From: Polluticoccus soli
Lineage (GTDB): Bacteria; Bacteroidota; Bacteroidia; Chitinophagales; Chitinophagaceae
Reading direction: 5' to 3'
NCBI RefSeq assembly: GCF_029269745.1
Contig: NZ_JARJHT010000001.1
Span: 620,001-684,000 of the forward strand
DNA length: 64,000 bases
In this document: piece after piece, positions 42,765 to 52,010 of the stretch
Position numbering within the stretch: the first letter of the stretch is position 1
Layout of the letters: every line of letters begins with the position of its first letter
Position numbers and translations under genes: made by a program
The notes under the pieces: model-generated
Seen by the model: only the letters and a program-made list of their open reading frames with translations
Databases searched by the model: none
What the model was told of the DNA's origin: nothing

Positions 42765-42786
42765 TTGATCTTGTGTGATTGTTCAT

Positions 42787-43281
42787 TTATTCCCTAATCC
42801 ACTTGATCATGTGAGGATAGGGCTTCATATTATTTGCATGTGCATTATTCTCATCATAGCAAAGCCCGATCCATTGAAGTGTTGGCAGTGCAATGTATCG
42901 GCCATTTGTGTATTGCTCAATGTACCAGTCAGATGCTCCTTTATATCCGTTGGGGTGAAACACAACCTGTGGGGATAATCCGAGGTGAGTCAAAGCGGCA
43001 TAACTCCAGGCTATCGCCATCATTTCTTCTCCACCCGCCTGGCTTCGTTCTTTATCTTCTCCAACATTTCCTCCAGCTATTTTCCTTTCTTCTGCAGGCA
43101 TTACAGCCAGGTGTCCGGCCTCATGCAATAAGTCTCCCGGATAAAGCAGTTTTGCTTCATCAACAACGAGCTTTCCGTTCTTAATAAGAATACCGGGCAG
43201 GAATGTTATTTCATGGATAGCAGTGCATTCCACTTCGATGCCAATAGAGCGGATAAACGTGATCATTTTTTGGGTGAGCAT
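42787..43281 (-). CDS. Small gluzincin-like HExxH protein of unknown family
   Basis: 164 aa from the ATG at 43281. It has HEAGH at residues 53-57 and a glutamate pair 28-29 residues further on (GGEEMMAIAW, E85/E86), the spacing of a gluzincin-type zinc protease. No signal peptide. The end (YEN..., PHMIKWIRE) matches no family I know. It is the first gene of the hydroxylase group, 22 nt before the PKHD hydroxylase gene. A protease or a structural zinc protein are both possible. Confidence 0.65.
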   Translation of the reverse strand: MLTQKMITFIRSIGIEVECTAIHEITFLPGILIKNGKLVVDEAKLLYPGDLLHEAGHLAVMPAEERKIAGGNVGEDKERSQAGGEEMMAIAWSYAALTHLGLSPQVVFHPNGYKGASDWYIEQYTNGRYIALPTLQWIGLCYDENNAHANNMKPYPHMIKWIRE

Positions 43282-43373
43282 ACCAATCAAGCAGATACGA
43301 GATAGCAATATTACAAAAAGCCAATACTATTTATTGAGTGTATTTGTTATGAAACAATAAAATCACGCAAACC

Positions 43374-43402
43374 AAAAGCGCCCCGAAGACCGAGGCTCTT
43401 TT
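43374..43402 (-). terminator. Terminator of the DUF4249/TonB operon
   Basis: Stem AAAAGCGCC / GGCTCTTTT with one mismatch, 25 nt beyond the stop of the last DUF4249 gene. Confidence 0.6.
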
Positions 43403-43426
43403 AAGACAAATTGATTATCAATTAGT

Positions 43427-44347
43427 TCATTTCACTTCCGCATAATCTGTACTTACTATGCTAAAAATACCATAACCATTTTTTACGTTGCTATATACAT
43501 TAGTGGGCTCTGCAAACGGGTTACCCATATTTTCAGAAGCAAACCGATAAGACTTTTGATAACGAAAATACGCTTCGGGCACATGTTGAAGCTCGATGCC
43601 AGCATAAAACAAAGTCCCATTGACATCCTCTACAGGTTGCAAAACATTACTTGGAACAAATATTCGCAGCTCTTTTGCAGTACCATTAAAAAGTGCATCT
43701 CTGAAAAATATCCCATCGGAAGAAAGACAGGTGTTCTGATCAATGCTCTCATTATAGATACTTTCAACGCTGGGATCATTTGTATTGACGCAGGTTGAAT
43801 ATATATTACCATGCATGAATGAATCTTCTACCACAGGAACAATGAGACTTAGCACATAAAAATCGCCCGCGTCCATCGGATCGTCAAAACTGATTCGTAC
43901 CTCGTCTTGTTGCACGCCGTCAATATCGACACGCGCGTTGGGAATTCGCTGGACTGATTTTATTTTTACTGCAGACGGCACTTCTGACTCAGCTTCCACA
44001 GCATTAAATCCCGGGGCGGAAACTTTGATCGTGTATTTTTTACCGGCCTCCGCAATGTTGCCAGAAGTGTATACGCCGTTTACGTTATCGTAGTGCATTG
44101 AACCTAACGCTTTGTCGCCTTCGTACAACACAACTGTTGCATTGGGAACGCTCAGGTCAAGACTAGGCTTATAGTTCAAAATTGCAACACTCTTACCCAC
44201 CTGCAACCTGAATGTATCATCAACCAATGTGCTACTGCTAATGACTAACGATGACTGATGTTGTGGAATATCAACCTTTACTTCCTTAGTACACGATGCA
44301 GCAAATGCAAGCGCTATTACCGGAATCACTATTTTATATAAATTCAT
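43427..44347 (-). CDS. DUF4249 lipoprotein (second copy in operon)
   Basis: 306 aa with lipobox AASC near residues 16-19. DUF4249 proteins are paired with TonB receptors throughout Bacteroidota, and the pairing here (12 nt after the receptor gene) fits. The N-terminal half has an Ig-like carboxypeptidase-regulatory pattern (VPNATVVLYEGDKALGSM, KYTIKVSAPGFNAVEAESEVP). It probably sits on the outer leaflet and assists substrate capture by the receptor upstream. The substrate is unknown. Confidence 0.85.
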   Translation of the reverse strand: MNLYKIVIPVIALAFAASCTKEVKVDIPQHQSSLVISSSTLVDDTFRLQVGKSVAILNYKPSLDLSVPNATVVLYEGDKALGSMHYDNVNGVYTSGNIAEAGKKYTIKVSAPGFNAVEAESEVPSAVKIKSVQRIPNARVDIDGVQQDEVRISFDDPMDAGDFYVLSLIVPVVEDSFMHGNIYSTCVNTNDPSVESIYNESIDQNTCLSSDGIFFRDALFNGTAKELRIFVPSNVLQPVEDVNGTLFYAGIELQHVPEAYFRYQKSYRFASENMGNPFAEPTNVYSNVKNGYGIFSIVSTDYAEVK

Positions 44348-44359
44348 ATTGCCGCTTTT

Positions 44360-46663
44360 TTAGAATTTGAATTGATAGCTGATTGAAGGGATTATCGGAA
44401 AGAGACTGATCTGCTTGAATGTTGTTTTACCATTGTTTGTCTCACTGTAGACATAGAAAGGATTCATCCTGTTGTAAATATTATAAGCACTAATGATCCA
44501 TGCGCGTTCCCAGCCCTTTCGTTGCTTCCAAAATTTGACGCTTACATCACCGCGATGATATGCCGGCATCCTGTAGCCATTTCGACTGCCGTATATAGCC
44601 ACTTCCTGTCCATCCTGGCCCTGATACATACCCAAAGGCATTGTAATAGCATTACCGGTACCATAGATCCATTCTGCACTTAGCTCAATACTATTTGACA
44701 GTTTGTATATACCCGCAACCTTCACATCGTGCCGCCTGTCATAGCGATACGGAAACTCTTCGCCATTATTCAGGTTATCAAACTGCCTTGTGGTCCACGA
44801 CAGTGTGTAACCTAACATACCGGTAAACTTTCCTTTCTTTTTCTGCAAAAACAGTTCACCGCCGTAGCTTTTTCCTTTGCCGATTTCAACTTTATCCTCC
44901 CAACTTGTGCTGCTATTAAAGAAACTGGCACCTTCTTTATACTCCAACACGTTCTCCATCGTTTTATAGTATCCTTCCACGCTTATTTCTATGCCGGTGT
45001 TGTGTGTATAAGCTGCGCCTATCGCCGCTTGATGTGATTTTTGAGCAGGCACTCTGTCTGTAACAGGCACCCACAGGTCGGTAGGTAAGCCAATCGACGA
45101 GTTAGTGAGCAGGTGAATAAACTGATTCATTTGCACATATGAGGCCTTTAGGCTTATCTCGTCAGACAATAGATAACGCAGCCCTGCACGCGGCTGTATA
45201 GCCTGGTAGAGCTGATCCCTAACCGTAAAACCTGTCCAGTGTACACCAAGGTTTGCTTTTAGCTTTGAACTGATCCGAATATCGTCCTCAATATAGCCAT
45301 CGATCTCACCAGCATTGATGTCTTTCACGCCAAACGTTGTATCGAGATCCTGCACGCTAGATTTCAGCTTGATCTGTTGCGCACCTGGCTTGTAGGTATG
45401 TGCTATGTAGCCCACACCAGCTTTGATAAAATGGTTAGGACCCGGAAGAAAATCAAAATCATACTTTACGGCCTTATCGTTAATGCCAGAAGTGTATTTT
45501 AACAGGTAGTCCTCATTTACGTTGGTAAACGTGCTCTTGTTCTGTGCGCTGATCAAAAATTGATATTGGCTGTAGTAAGTAGTTAAGTTACCAAACAGTT
45601 TTGGCGAGAATTCGTGATTCCAGCGGCCTACTGCTGTGATATTACCCCAACGCAATCCCGTATTAAAACTGGAAGCTCCCCATGTACCGTTATCTTCGGT
45701 CTGACGTGCATAAAACTTGTCATTCCCAAAATAACCGCTGATATAGATGTGATCTTTTTCGGTGATCTTAAAATTTGCTTTACCATTCAGATCGTAGAAA
45801 TAATACCCGCTCTTCAAATTGCCGCGCATGAGGGGCTGTGCTAACACATCGATATAGGTACGACGTCCAGAGACCATAAAGGACGACTTACCTTTCTGTA
45901 TAGGGCCCTCGAGCATAAGCCTAGATGCTATAAGGCCAATCCCTCCTTCACCATGCAATTTGTTCTTGTCACCTTCTTTCATGTTAATATCAATGACAGA
46001 AGATAGCCTGCCACCATAACGAGCAGGAAAGCCTCCTTTGATCACTTCAACACTACGTATTGCATCCGCATTGAACACACTAAAGAACCCAAACAAGTGG
46101 CTCGCATTGTACACAGGCACTCCGTCAAGTAAGATCAGGTTTTGATCGGGTCCTCCTCCACGTACGTAGAGACCAGACGTACCTTCATTGCCACCCTGCA
46201 CACCTGGCAGCAATTGTATTGCTTTAAGTATGTCCACTTCTCCCATGAAAGCGGGGAGTGATTTGATCGTTTCGATCGGAAGGTCGATTGCCGACATCTG
46301 CGTACGGGTTTGGATCGCGTCCTTTTGCGCTGTCACCACGACTTCCTTCAAATCTTTCGCCTGATCCAGTTCAATATTTAATGTGACATTCTTTTCGCCG
46401 GTAATGGTTTGGGTAAAAGGAGCAAAACCAATGTATGTAGCTCTCAGTTCTGTATTAGCGCCGGCAGGTATGGTAAGCGAGTAAAATCCATAGGTATTGG
46501 TTGTCGTACCAATATTCCTGTCGGGTATAAATACCGTAGCTCCCAGCAGACGCTCACCACTCTTTTTTTCGGAAACATAACCGCTAATGGTGATGGACTG
46601 GGCCCATATGCTTCCCGAGCAGAGCAATAATACCAGGGAAAGGATCGCCTTCATATTCTTCAT
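44360..46663 (-). CDS. TonB-dependent receptor (second copy, without STN domain)
   Basis: 767 aa. Signal peptide ending WAQ near residue 22 (an alternative ATG lies three codons in), CarboxypepD_reg domain at about 25-110 (GYVSEKKSGERLLGATVFIPDRNIGTT), plug at about 115-225 (LYVRGGGPDQNLILLDGVPVYNASHLFGFFSVFN), and a barrel ending SYQFKF. It lacks the N-terminal signalling domain seen in the first receptor of the operon, so it would transport but not signal. The gap to the preceding DUF4249 gene is 65 nt. Confidence 0.9.
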   Translation of the reverse strand: MKNMKAILSLVLLLCSGSIWAQSITISGYVSEKKSGERLLGATVFIPDRNIGTTTNTYGFYSLTIPAGANTELRATYIGFAPFTQTITGEKNVTLNIELDQAKDLKEVVVTAQKDAIQTRTQMSAIDLPIETIKSLPAFMGEVDILKAIQLLPGVQGGNEGTSGLYVRGGGPDQNLILLDGVPVYNASHLFGFFSVFNADAIRSVEVIKGGFPARYGGRLSSVIDINMKEGDKNKLHGEGGIGLIASRLMLEGPIQKGKSSFMVSGRRTYIDVLAQPLMRGNLKSGYYFYDLNGKANFKITEKDHIYISGYFGNDKFYARQTEDNGTWGASSFNTGLRWGNITAVGRWNHEFSPKLFGNLTTYYSQYQFLISAQNKSTFTNVNEDYLLKYTSGINDKAVKYDFDFLPGPNHFIKAGVGYIAHTYKPGAQQIKLKSSVQDLDTTFGVKDINAGEIDGYIEDDIRISSKLKANLGVHWTGFTVRDQLYQAIQPRAGLRYLLSDEISLKASYVQMNQFIHLLTNSSIGLPTDLWVPVTDRVPAQKSHQAAIGAAYTHNTGIEISVEGYYKTMENVLEYKEGASFFNSSTSWEDKVEIGKGKSYGGELFLQKKKGKFTGMLGYTLSWTTRQFDNLNNGEEFPYRYDRRHDVKVAGIYKLSNSIELSAEWIYGTGNAITMPLGMYQGQDGQEVAIYGSRNGYRMPAYHRGDVSVKFWKQRKGWERAWIISAYNIYNRMNPFYVYSETNNGKTTFKQISLFPIIPSISYQFKF

Positions 46664-46728
46664 ACAAACCTGATGTTTTTAGTAAAACGATGAAAGTTGT
46701 TAAACCCCTATGTTGTTGTGAAAGTTTT

Positions 46729-47760
46729 TTAAAACTCCCATTTGTCGAGGACAAATACGAATTGTTGCTTATAGACACCCCCAATCACACCCATTCCATT
46801 TTGTACCGGGCTTTTTAGATTGGCCGGAGTACCAGACGTGAAATATTCGGAATTCGGATTGTACAGCTCGTAGGCTTGCAAATAGTCAAAATAGTCCTTC
46901 GATACAGACTTCACTTGTAATAAAACCCGCCCCTTATCTGTCTCGCTTGTAAAATAATTCTGGCCAATGCTGAGGTACACCCGCGTGGTGTAGTCAGATC
47001 CGGAGAATTTGTAGTCAGTCAACAGTATCCGCCGGAAGGCATTAAAAGAACTATTGCTCTTTAAGTTTTCTGTATTAACGTCTGCAGTATGCAGATTCTG
47101 CCTTATGTAGGTGTTACTAAAGCTGGTATCAAATTGCGTCTGCAAGTTAGCGCCAGCCAATTTAAGACTGTCGTACTGTGTCTTATGATCTGCTATAGCC
47201 ACCCACTGGTTGTCAAACCAAAAGTGGCCTGTAATAGTCATAGGTTGTTTCACTGCCTCAATAACATAGAAATGTGCACCTGCCTTATCCTCTATCACCA
47301 CGTCTATGGCCAGAGCCGTGTCGCTTGCATATACAGCATTCGTGGAGGATGCAACAAATGCAGTAAATGCATCCGGAATCGTGACATCCGTGGTAGCAAC
47401 TCCGCGATCAGGATGTGTTGCAGAAATATGGTAAACACTGCCCGGCTTTACTATAGCACCGGACGAAAACGGAATTGTATGGAGATACTTCGTCAATGAA
47501 TCTTCCAAACCACTTAGGGTTATGTTCATTCCTGAGTTGTCTGCCATGTCAATTGAAAGCCCTTGTAGTACTTCAAACTTCATACTTGATCCCGAAGACA
47601 CCGGCACACTTTGTCCAGCGCGAAAATAAACAGACTCATTTGCTACCAGTTCACCGAGCAGCGCAATTTTCCGGCCACGCTCAACATCGGGTAGATCAAG
47701 TTTCTTATTGCACGAAACGCATGCAATAAGCACAACACAAACGATATGTGATAATCTCAT
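46729..47760 (-). CDS. DUF4249 lipoprotein (first copy in operon)
   Basis: 343 aa from the ATG at 47760, with lipobox CVSC near residues 14-17. DUF4249 features include a strand-rich N-terminal region (RKIALLGELVANESVYFRAGQS), an ATHPDRGVATTDVTIP segment, and a conserved C-terminal ending (GVIGGVYKQQFVFVLDKWEF). The stop of the upstream receptor gene and this ATG are separated by two bases (TGA GG ATG), so they are coupled. A TTG two codons earlier is unlikely to be used. Confidence 0.85.
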   Translation of the reverse strand: MRLSHIVCVVLIACVSCNKKLDLPDVERGRKIALLGELVANESVYFRAGQSVPVSSGSSMKFEVLQGLSIDMADNSGMNITLSGLEDSLTKYLHTIPFSSGAIVKPGSVYHISATHPDRGVATTDVTIPDAFTAFVASSTNAVYASDTALAIDVVIEDKAGAHFYVIEAVKQPMTITGHFWFDNQWVAIADHKTQYDSLKLAGANLQTQFDTSFSNTYIRQNLHTADVNTENLKSNSSFNAFRRILLTDYKFSGSDYTTRVYLSIGQNYFTSETDKGRVLLQVKSVSKDYFDYLQAYELYNPNSEYFTSGTPANLKSPVQNGMGVIGGVYKQQFVFVLDKWEF

Positions 47761-47762
47761 CC

Positions 47763-50330
47763 TCAAAACCTCAACTTGTAATTGACATATGGTACAAATT
47801 GCAAAAAGCTTATCCCTGTCAACTGGAATTCATTAGTACTAGCCACACTTGTCAACTCTACATACATCACATTCTGCCGTCCATATAGATTGTAGACGCC
47901 AAACGACCAGGTCCGTTCCATATAGCGGCGTTTTTGTTTTCTAAAATTAAACCCTACATCCAATCTGTGTATAGGTGGGAGCCTATAGTCGTTCACCGAC
48001 GAAAAATTATAAGTATAACCACCATTTGATCCTTGTTGAACGTTTACACCCAAATTGTTTTCAAGGTCCGGACTGATCTGATCTGGCAGTGTAATTGCCT
48101 CACCGCTCATATACATCCAGTTAGCGGTGGCTGAAAAGCGCTTGTTTGGCTCATAAGTCAGCAATGCTTTGATATTATGCCGGCGATCGTAACGATAAGG
48201 AAATGATTGCCCATTGTTCAGCGAAGCAAATTTGCGCCAGGCCCATGACCAGGTATAAGCCCCATCGAAATGGAATGGTCCAACACTCTGCTTAACGGAA
48301 AACTCAGCGCCATAACTCCACCCTTTACCTTGTACAACCTGATCTTCCCAACCTATATTACTAGCGAACGGATCTTTACCAGCATCGAAAGTTGTAGTGT
48401 TTAAGATATCCTTATAATACACCTCAACGTTATACTCAAATTTCCATGGGAAATTTGCTGTATAGCCTAGCGTACCTAGCAACGCTTCCTCAGGCGCAAT
48501 ACGACTGGTACTAGGCAGGTAAAAGCCGACCGGTATACCAAAATTATTGTTATTGATATAATGCAGGTATTGGGCCATCTGCGTGAACGATCCATAGATG
48601 GTGTGATTCGATGCAAGCTTATATGCAGTATACATACGCGGCTGTAAAGCGGAATAATTGTAGTCTGCATTGAACCAGGTAGCCCAGTGAAGACCCGGGC
48701 GTAGTATCCAGCGACTTCCAACTTTGATCTCATCCTCTGCAAAAAGCGTCACTTCATTTGACTGAAAGCGATTAATGTTCAGGTTGAAATCCATGGTGGT
48801 GAATTGCTGTTCTGAAACAACAGAAATGGGATTAAAATCTGAATACGTATAGTTTACGCCGGCCTCAACATGATGCTTTAGATTGGGATAGTAGTGCAAC
48901 TGTACCTTTCCCGAGTAATCGTTTATTGAAGAACGCCCCGTATTGAACGACACTTTACCTGTATCTCCAAAACTACTGAACTGTCCTTCTCGTAGCTGAA
49001 AATTGAACTTGCTATAAGTGAGGATCGTATTAACAAACAGTTTGGGATCAATAATGCTTGTCCATTTGGCAGAACCGATGAGATTGCCCCATCGCATGTC
49101 AAATTCATCGAGGGTAGCTTTGGTTGAAACGCGATCTCGTCCTGTGTAAATACTTAAGTACAAACGGTTATTCTTATTGACGATATAATTCGCCTTCCCG
49201 TTGATATCATAAAAATTGAAACCCAGATCATCTGTAAAGGGACGCCACAATGCATCTATCCACGTCCGGCGAGCCGACAGCATGACCGAAGCCCTGTCTT
49301 TTATGATCGGCCCTTCCAGACTTAAGCTGCTTTTCACAAGGCCCATATTAAACTGGCCGCCAATACGCTCCATGTCGCCATCTTTCGTATTCACATCGAT
49401 AACTGATGCAAGGCGACCGCCAAAACGCGCAGGAAATGCGTCCTTGTAAAAGTCAACCGATTTGATGGCATCCAGGTTGAATACAGAAGTCAGTCCTAAA
49501 ATATGATCTGCATAATAAACAGGCACACCATCAAGCAAATACAAGTTTTGCCCCGGATCACCACCACGCACAAGGATATTGGTCATCCCATCTGTGCTAG
49601 CCTGCACACCAGCTGTATTTTGTATCGTGCGAAGTATATCATTTTCTCCCAGCAAAGCAGGAGATCCCTCGATGTCATTTAGTTGAAAATGGGTCCGATC
49701 GTGCGACTCTTTGCCTTTTTGTGTTACTTTAATTTCAGCTAACTTATTGTCAGAGGTAAGAAAAAAGTCTTTTCGGGTGTCGCGCTTTAGCGAAACCAAT
49801 AAAGTGTCGGGACGAAAACCCAGGTAATTGCAAACGATCTTGTGATCGCCCTCTGGCAATGCCATGCTATAAAATCCGTAGTTGTTGGTAACTGTGCCCG
49901 CTTGCAGGCCAGCAACATAAACTGTAGCACCGATCAAAGCCTCTTTGCTATTTTCTTCTTTTATGTAGCCATTGATAACAAAGGCCTCCGATCGAAGGTA
50001 TTTTTTTCGGGAATCGCGCGAGACGATCAATATTTTATCTTCCCTTTCGATCACGGATACCTTTTGATCGACAAGTATTGAATTTAGCACCTCCCCCACA
50101 GTTCGCTCATTGCCGCGCAAACGAACAAGCGTGGTTAGGCTTACTGACGAAGTGCTATACGAAATGGGAACTGGTACCTTATCATGGATATCGGCGAGAT
50201 AAGCTTCAATGGTTCCTTCTGAAAATGTCGGAACGTACGCTACCTCTAACAACCGACCATTCTGCGCAGTTGCCTGAAATGCTGCCACAATAAGGCATAA
50301 AACAAATACATAGCGCAGTTTCTTTCTCAT
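47763..50330 (-). CDS. TonB-dependent receptor with STN signalling domain
   Basis: 855 aa. Signal peptide ending TAQ near residue 23, an STN (secretin/TonB short N-terminal) domain at about 30-108 (VPISYSTSSVSLTTLVRLRGNERTVGEVL), a CarboxypepD_reg domain at about 118-205, plug at about 210-315 (LVRGGDPGQNLYLLDGVPVYYADHILGL), and a barrel ending VNYKLRF. The STN domain is the type that contacts FecR-like anti-sigma factors, and fecR lies directly upstream, two bases away. This makes it the sensor receptor of the operon. Confidence 0.92.
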   Translation of the reverse strand: MRKKLRYVFVLCLIVAAFQATAQNGRLLEVAYVPTFSEGTIEAYLADIHDKVPVPISYSTSSVSLTTLVRLRGNERTVGEVLNSILVDQKVSVIEREDKILIVSRDSRKKYLRSEAFVINGYIKEENSKEALIGATVYVAGLQAGTVTNNYGFYSMALPEGDHKIVCNYLGFRPDTLLVSLKRDTRKDFFLTSDNKLAEIKVTQKGKESHDRTHFQLNDIEGSPALLGENDILRTIQNTAGVQASTDGMTNILVRGGDPGQNLYLLDGVPVYYADHILGLTSVFNLDAIKSVDFYKDAFPARFGGRLASVIDVNTKDGDMERIGGQFNMGLVKSSLSLEGPIIKDRASVMLSARRTWIDALWRPFTDDLGFNFYDINGKANYIVNKNNRLYLSIYTGRDRVSTKATLDEFDMRWGNLIGSAKWTSIIDPKLFVNTILTYSKFNFQLREGQFSSFGDTGKVSFNTGRSSINDYSGKVQLHYYPNLKHHVEAGVNYTYSDFNPISVVSEQQFTTMDFNLNINRFQSNEVTLFAEDEIKVGSRWILRPGLHWATWFNADYNYSALQPRMYTAYKLASNHTIYGSFTQMAQYLHYINNNNFGIPVGFYLPSTSRIAPEEALLGTLGYTANFPWKFEYNVEVYYKDILNTTTFDAGKDPFASNIGWEDQVVQGKGWSYGAEFSVKQSVGPFHFDGAYTWSWAWRKFASLNNGQSFPYRYDRRHNIKALLTYEPNKRFSATANWMYMSGEAITLPDQISPDLENNLGVNVQQGSNGGYTYNFSSVNDYRLPPIHRLDVGFNFRKQKRRYMERTWSFGVYNLYGRQNVMYVELTSVASTNEFQLTGISFLQFVPYVNYKLRF

Positions 50331-50332
50331 GC

Positions 50333-51301
50333 TTATTTGGCGCTTACCCGGTAGCTATCACCACTCTTAGACCATTGACATTGTGAGACAAGACAAAGAT
50401 CGGTGAGCATTGCCTCAAGGTTCTGATCTTTAAAGCTGATGTCTATCAACTGCTTCTTTTGTTCCTCGGTCATATTTTGATCAAGTGCAATCACGGTGTC
50501 TTTTACCTGGTTGAGCTCTTCAATTATCTCCACCAACGACGTTTTAGAATAATTTAAGGCGCCGGCTTGCCAATAAAGCACATTATCTATCCTGGCAGTT
50601 TGCTCAACCAGGCGCCCATCTTTCAACAATCCTTTCTCGCCGGGCGTTAAAATCACGGAGGCTGCTGTCTTGTTATCCGACATCTGCACCCTACCAGTTT
50701 TTACTACCACAGTAGCCTGCGCCTCGCTGCACTTCACATCAAAAGAAGTTCCTAACACCTGAACTTTAGCCGATTGGGCATCAATAATAAACGGCTTTTG
50801 CTCGTTACGGGTGACTTCGAAAAACGCTTCTCCTTTAAGGGCAACCAGACGTTCGCTTCCCGAGAAAGACTTTGGATAGCTCAATGTGCTGCCTTTACGA
50901 AGCATAACGTGCGAATTGTCCGGAAGTTCCACGTCCATATTACTTTCTACCGCCGCGATCGTTACCACTCTTGCGCCCTGGTACCTGCCAATTACAAAAA
51001 ACCCGATTAGCAATGCCGCTGCTGCTGCCAAACTATAACGCACCCATGGCAGAGATATTACGTTAGGCTTCTTTGTTTTATCCAACTGAAGCTTGCCTGA
51101 AACGCGCAGCCAGGCGGCATCGGTATTAAACTTTGGACCAGATGGTATACTATCAGACTGATTCCAGATAGCCTTTAAGTTTTCGTATTCAGCCAGGTTT
51201 TGCGGATTAGCGGAAAGCCATTCGTTAAGCTGCTGAAGTTCTGCTTCAGTTGCCTCGCCATTTACATCCTTGGCTATATTAATATATACTTGCTCGTCCA
51301 T
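50333..51301 (-). CDS. FecR-family anti-sigma factor
   Basis: 322 aa. The N-terminal cytoplasmic region binds sigma factor and carries the WN/AEYENLKAIWNQS pattern. One membrane span lies near residues 87-105 (YSLAAAAALLIGFFVIG), followed by the FecR domain (VELPDNSHVMLRKGSTLSYPKSFSGSERLVALKGEAFFEVTR) and a C-terminal DUF4974-like domain near 245-320. The ATG at 51301 is preferred to a GTG three codons upstream. It should hold the ECF sigma factor inactive until the STN receptor signals. The gap to the sigma gene is 39 nt. Confidence 0.92.
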   Translation of the reverse strand: MDEQVYINIAKDVNGEATEAELQQLNEWLSANPQNLAEYENLKAIWNQSDSIPSGPKFNTDAAWLRVSGKLQLDKTKKPNVISLPWVRYSLAAAAALLIGFFVIGRYQGARVVTIAAVESNMDVELPDNSHVMLRKGSTLSYPKSFSGSERLVALKGEAFFEVTRNEQKPFIIDAQSAKVQVLGTSFDVKCSEAQATVVVKTGRVQMSDNKTAASVILTPGEKGLLKDGRLVEQTARIDNVLYWQAGALNYSKTSLVEIIEELNQVKDTVIALDQNMTEEQKKQLIDISFKDQNLEAMLTDLCLVSQCQWSKSGDSYRVSAK

Positions 51302-51340
51302 TGTTATCACCTTTAAAAACGCAAAAAAATTTTATTACCC

Positions 51341-51910
51341 CTATTTCAGCCACAAATCTCCAAGAAGAAAGAACAATCCCACCAGCGTCACTGCCTGACT
51401 AACCACAAAGTCCCGCAAAACTCTTATGGCCTTGCCCATTTGATTCTCTATTGTTTTCACCGACAAATCCAATGCTTTAGCCGCCTCTTTATAACTCATA
51501 CCCTGCATCTTTACCAACAGAAAAACCTCTTTGCATTTGGGCGGCAGCTGATCCAAAGCCTCAGCTATTCGGCGTTCATTTTCAGCCTCGTGCTCCTGGT
51601 GCTGGCGAACGGTAAGAAACGGTTCAGGCTCTGGTTCAGGTGTATTGTCTGTTGATGCCGTGCGTTGATTCTTTTGTTTTCGAATAACTGTGATACAATT
51701 ATTTCGCACGGCTGTAATCAAATAAAACTTGACATCCGGACTGCTGATCAGCTCCTTTTTTTGTTCCCATATCTTGATGAAGGTTTCTTGGACTACGTCT
51801 TCAGACATGTGCTCGTCCTGCAAATAGGTGTATGCATAACGACATAATCGCTCATATTCACGGGCAAACAGGTCCTTAAAAACTGAATCCAATCCATGCT
51901 GGGGCGGCAT
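51341..51910 (-). CDS. ECF RNA polymerase sigma factor (FecI-like)
   Basis: 189 aa starting MPPQHGLDSV. Region 2 includes FAREYERLCRYAYTYLQDEHMSEDVVQETFIKIWE, region 4 ALDQLPPKCKEVFLLVKMQGMSYKEAAKALDLSVKTIENQM. The C-terminus ends in a hydrophobic stretch (AVTLVGLFFLLGDLWLK), common in Bacteroidota members of this group. An upstream in-frame ATG at 51970 is rejected because an exact TATTTTTG box (51924-51931, minus strand) lies between the two. As first gene of the operon it likely controls the receptor genes below it. Confidence 0.9.
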   Translation of the reverse strand: MPPQHGLDSVFKDLFAREYERLCRYAYTYLQDEHMSEDVVQETFIKIWEQKKELISSPDVKFYLITAVRNNCITVIRKQKNQRTASTDNTPEPEPEPFLTVRQHQEHEAENERRIAEALDQLPPKCKEVFLLVKMQGMSYKEAAKALDLSVKTIENQMGKAIRVLRDFVVSQAVTLVGLFFLLGDLWLK

Positions 51911-51923
51911 AACGGCGTTTTTA

Positions 51924-51931
51924 CAAAAATA
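51924..51931 (-). promoter_or_regulatory. Exact TAnnTTTG box ahead of the ECF sigma gene
   Basis: On the minus strand TATTTTTG ends 13 nt before the ATG at 51910. It would give a housekeeping-type promoter for the surface-signalling operon and sets its start. Confidence 0.55.
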
Positions 51932-52010
51932 ATTAATATATGAAGCTCTCGCTACTTCATGACCTTTCATCTACATATTATAAAACGTAAAAAGCGGGAT
52001 TTACCCCCAC

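Noticed and set aside
51911-51970. Longer start of the ECF sigma factor at 51970
   Set aside because: An exact TAnnTTTG box lies inside that extension, and the shorter protein has the family length.
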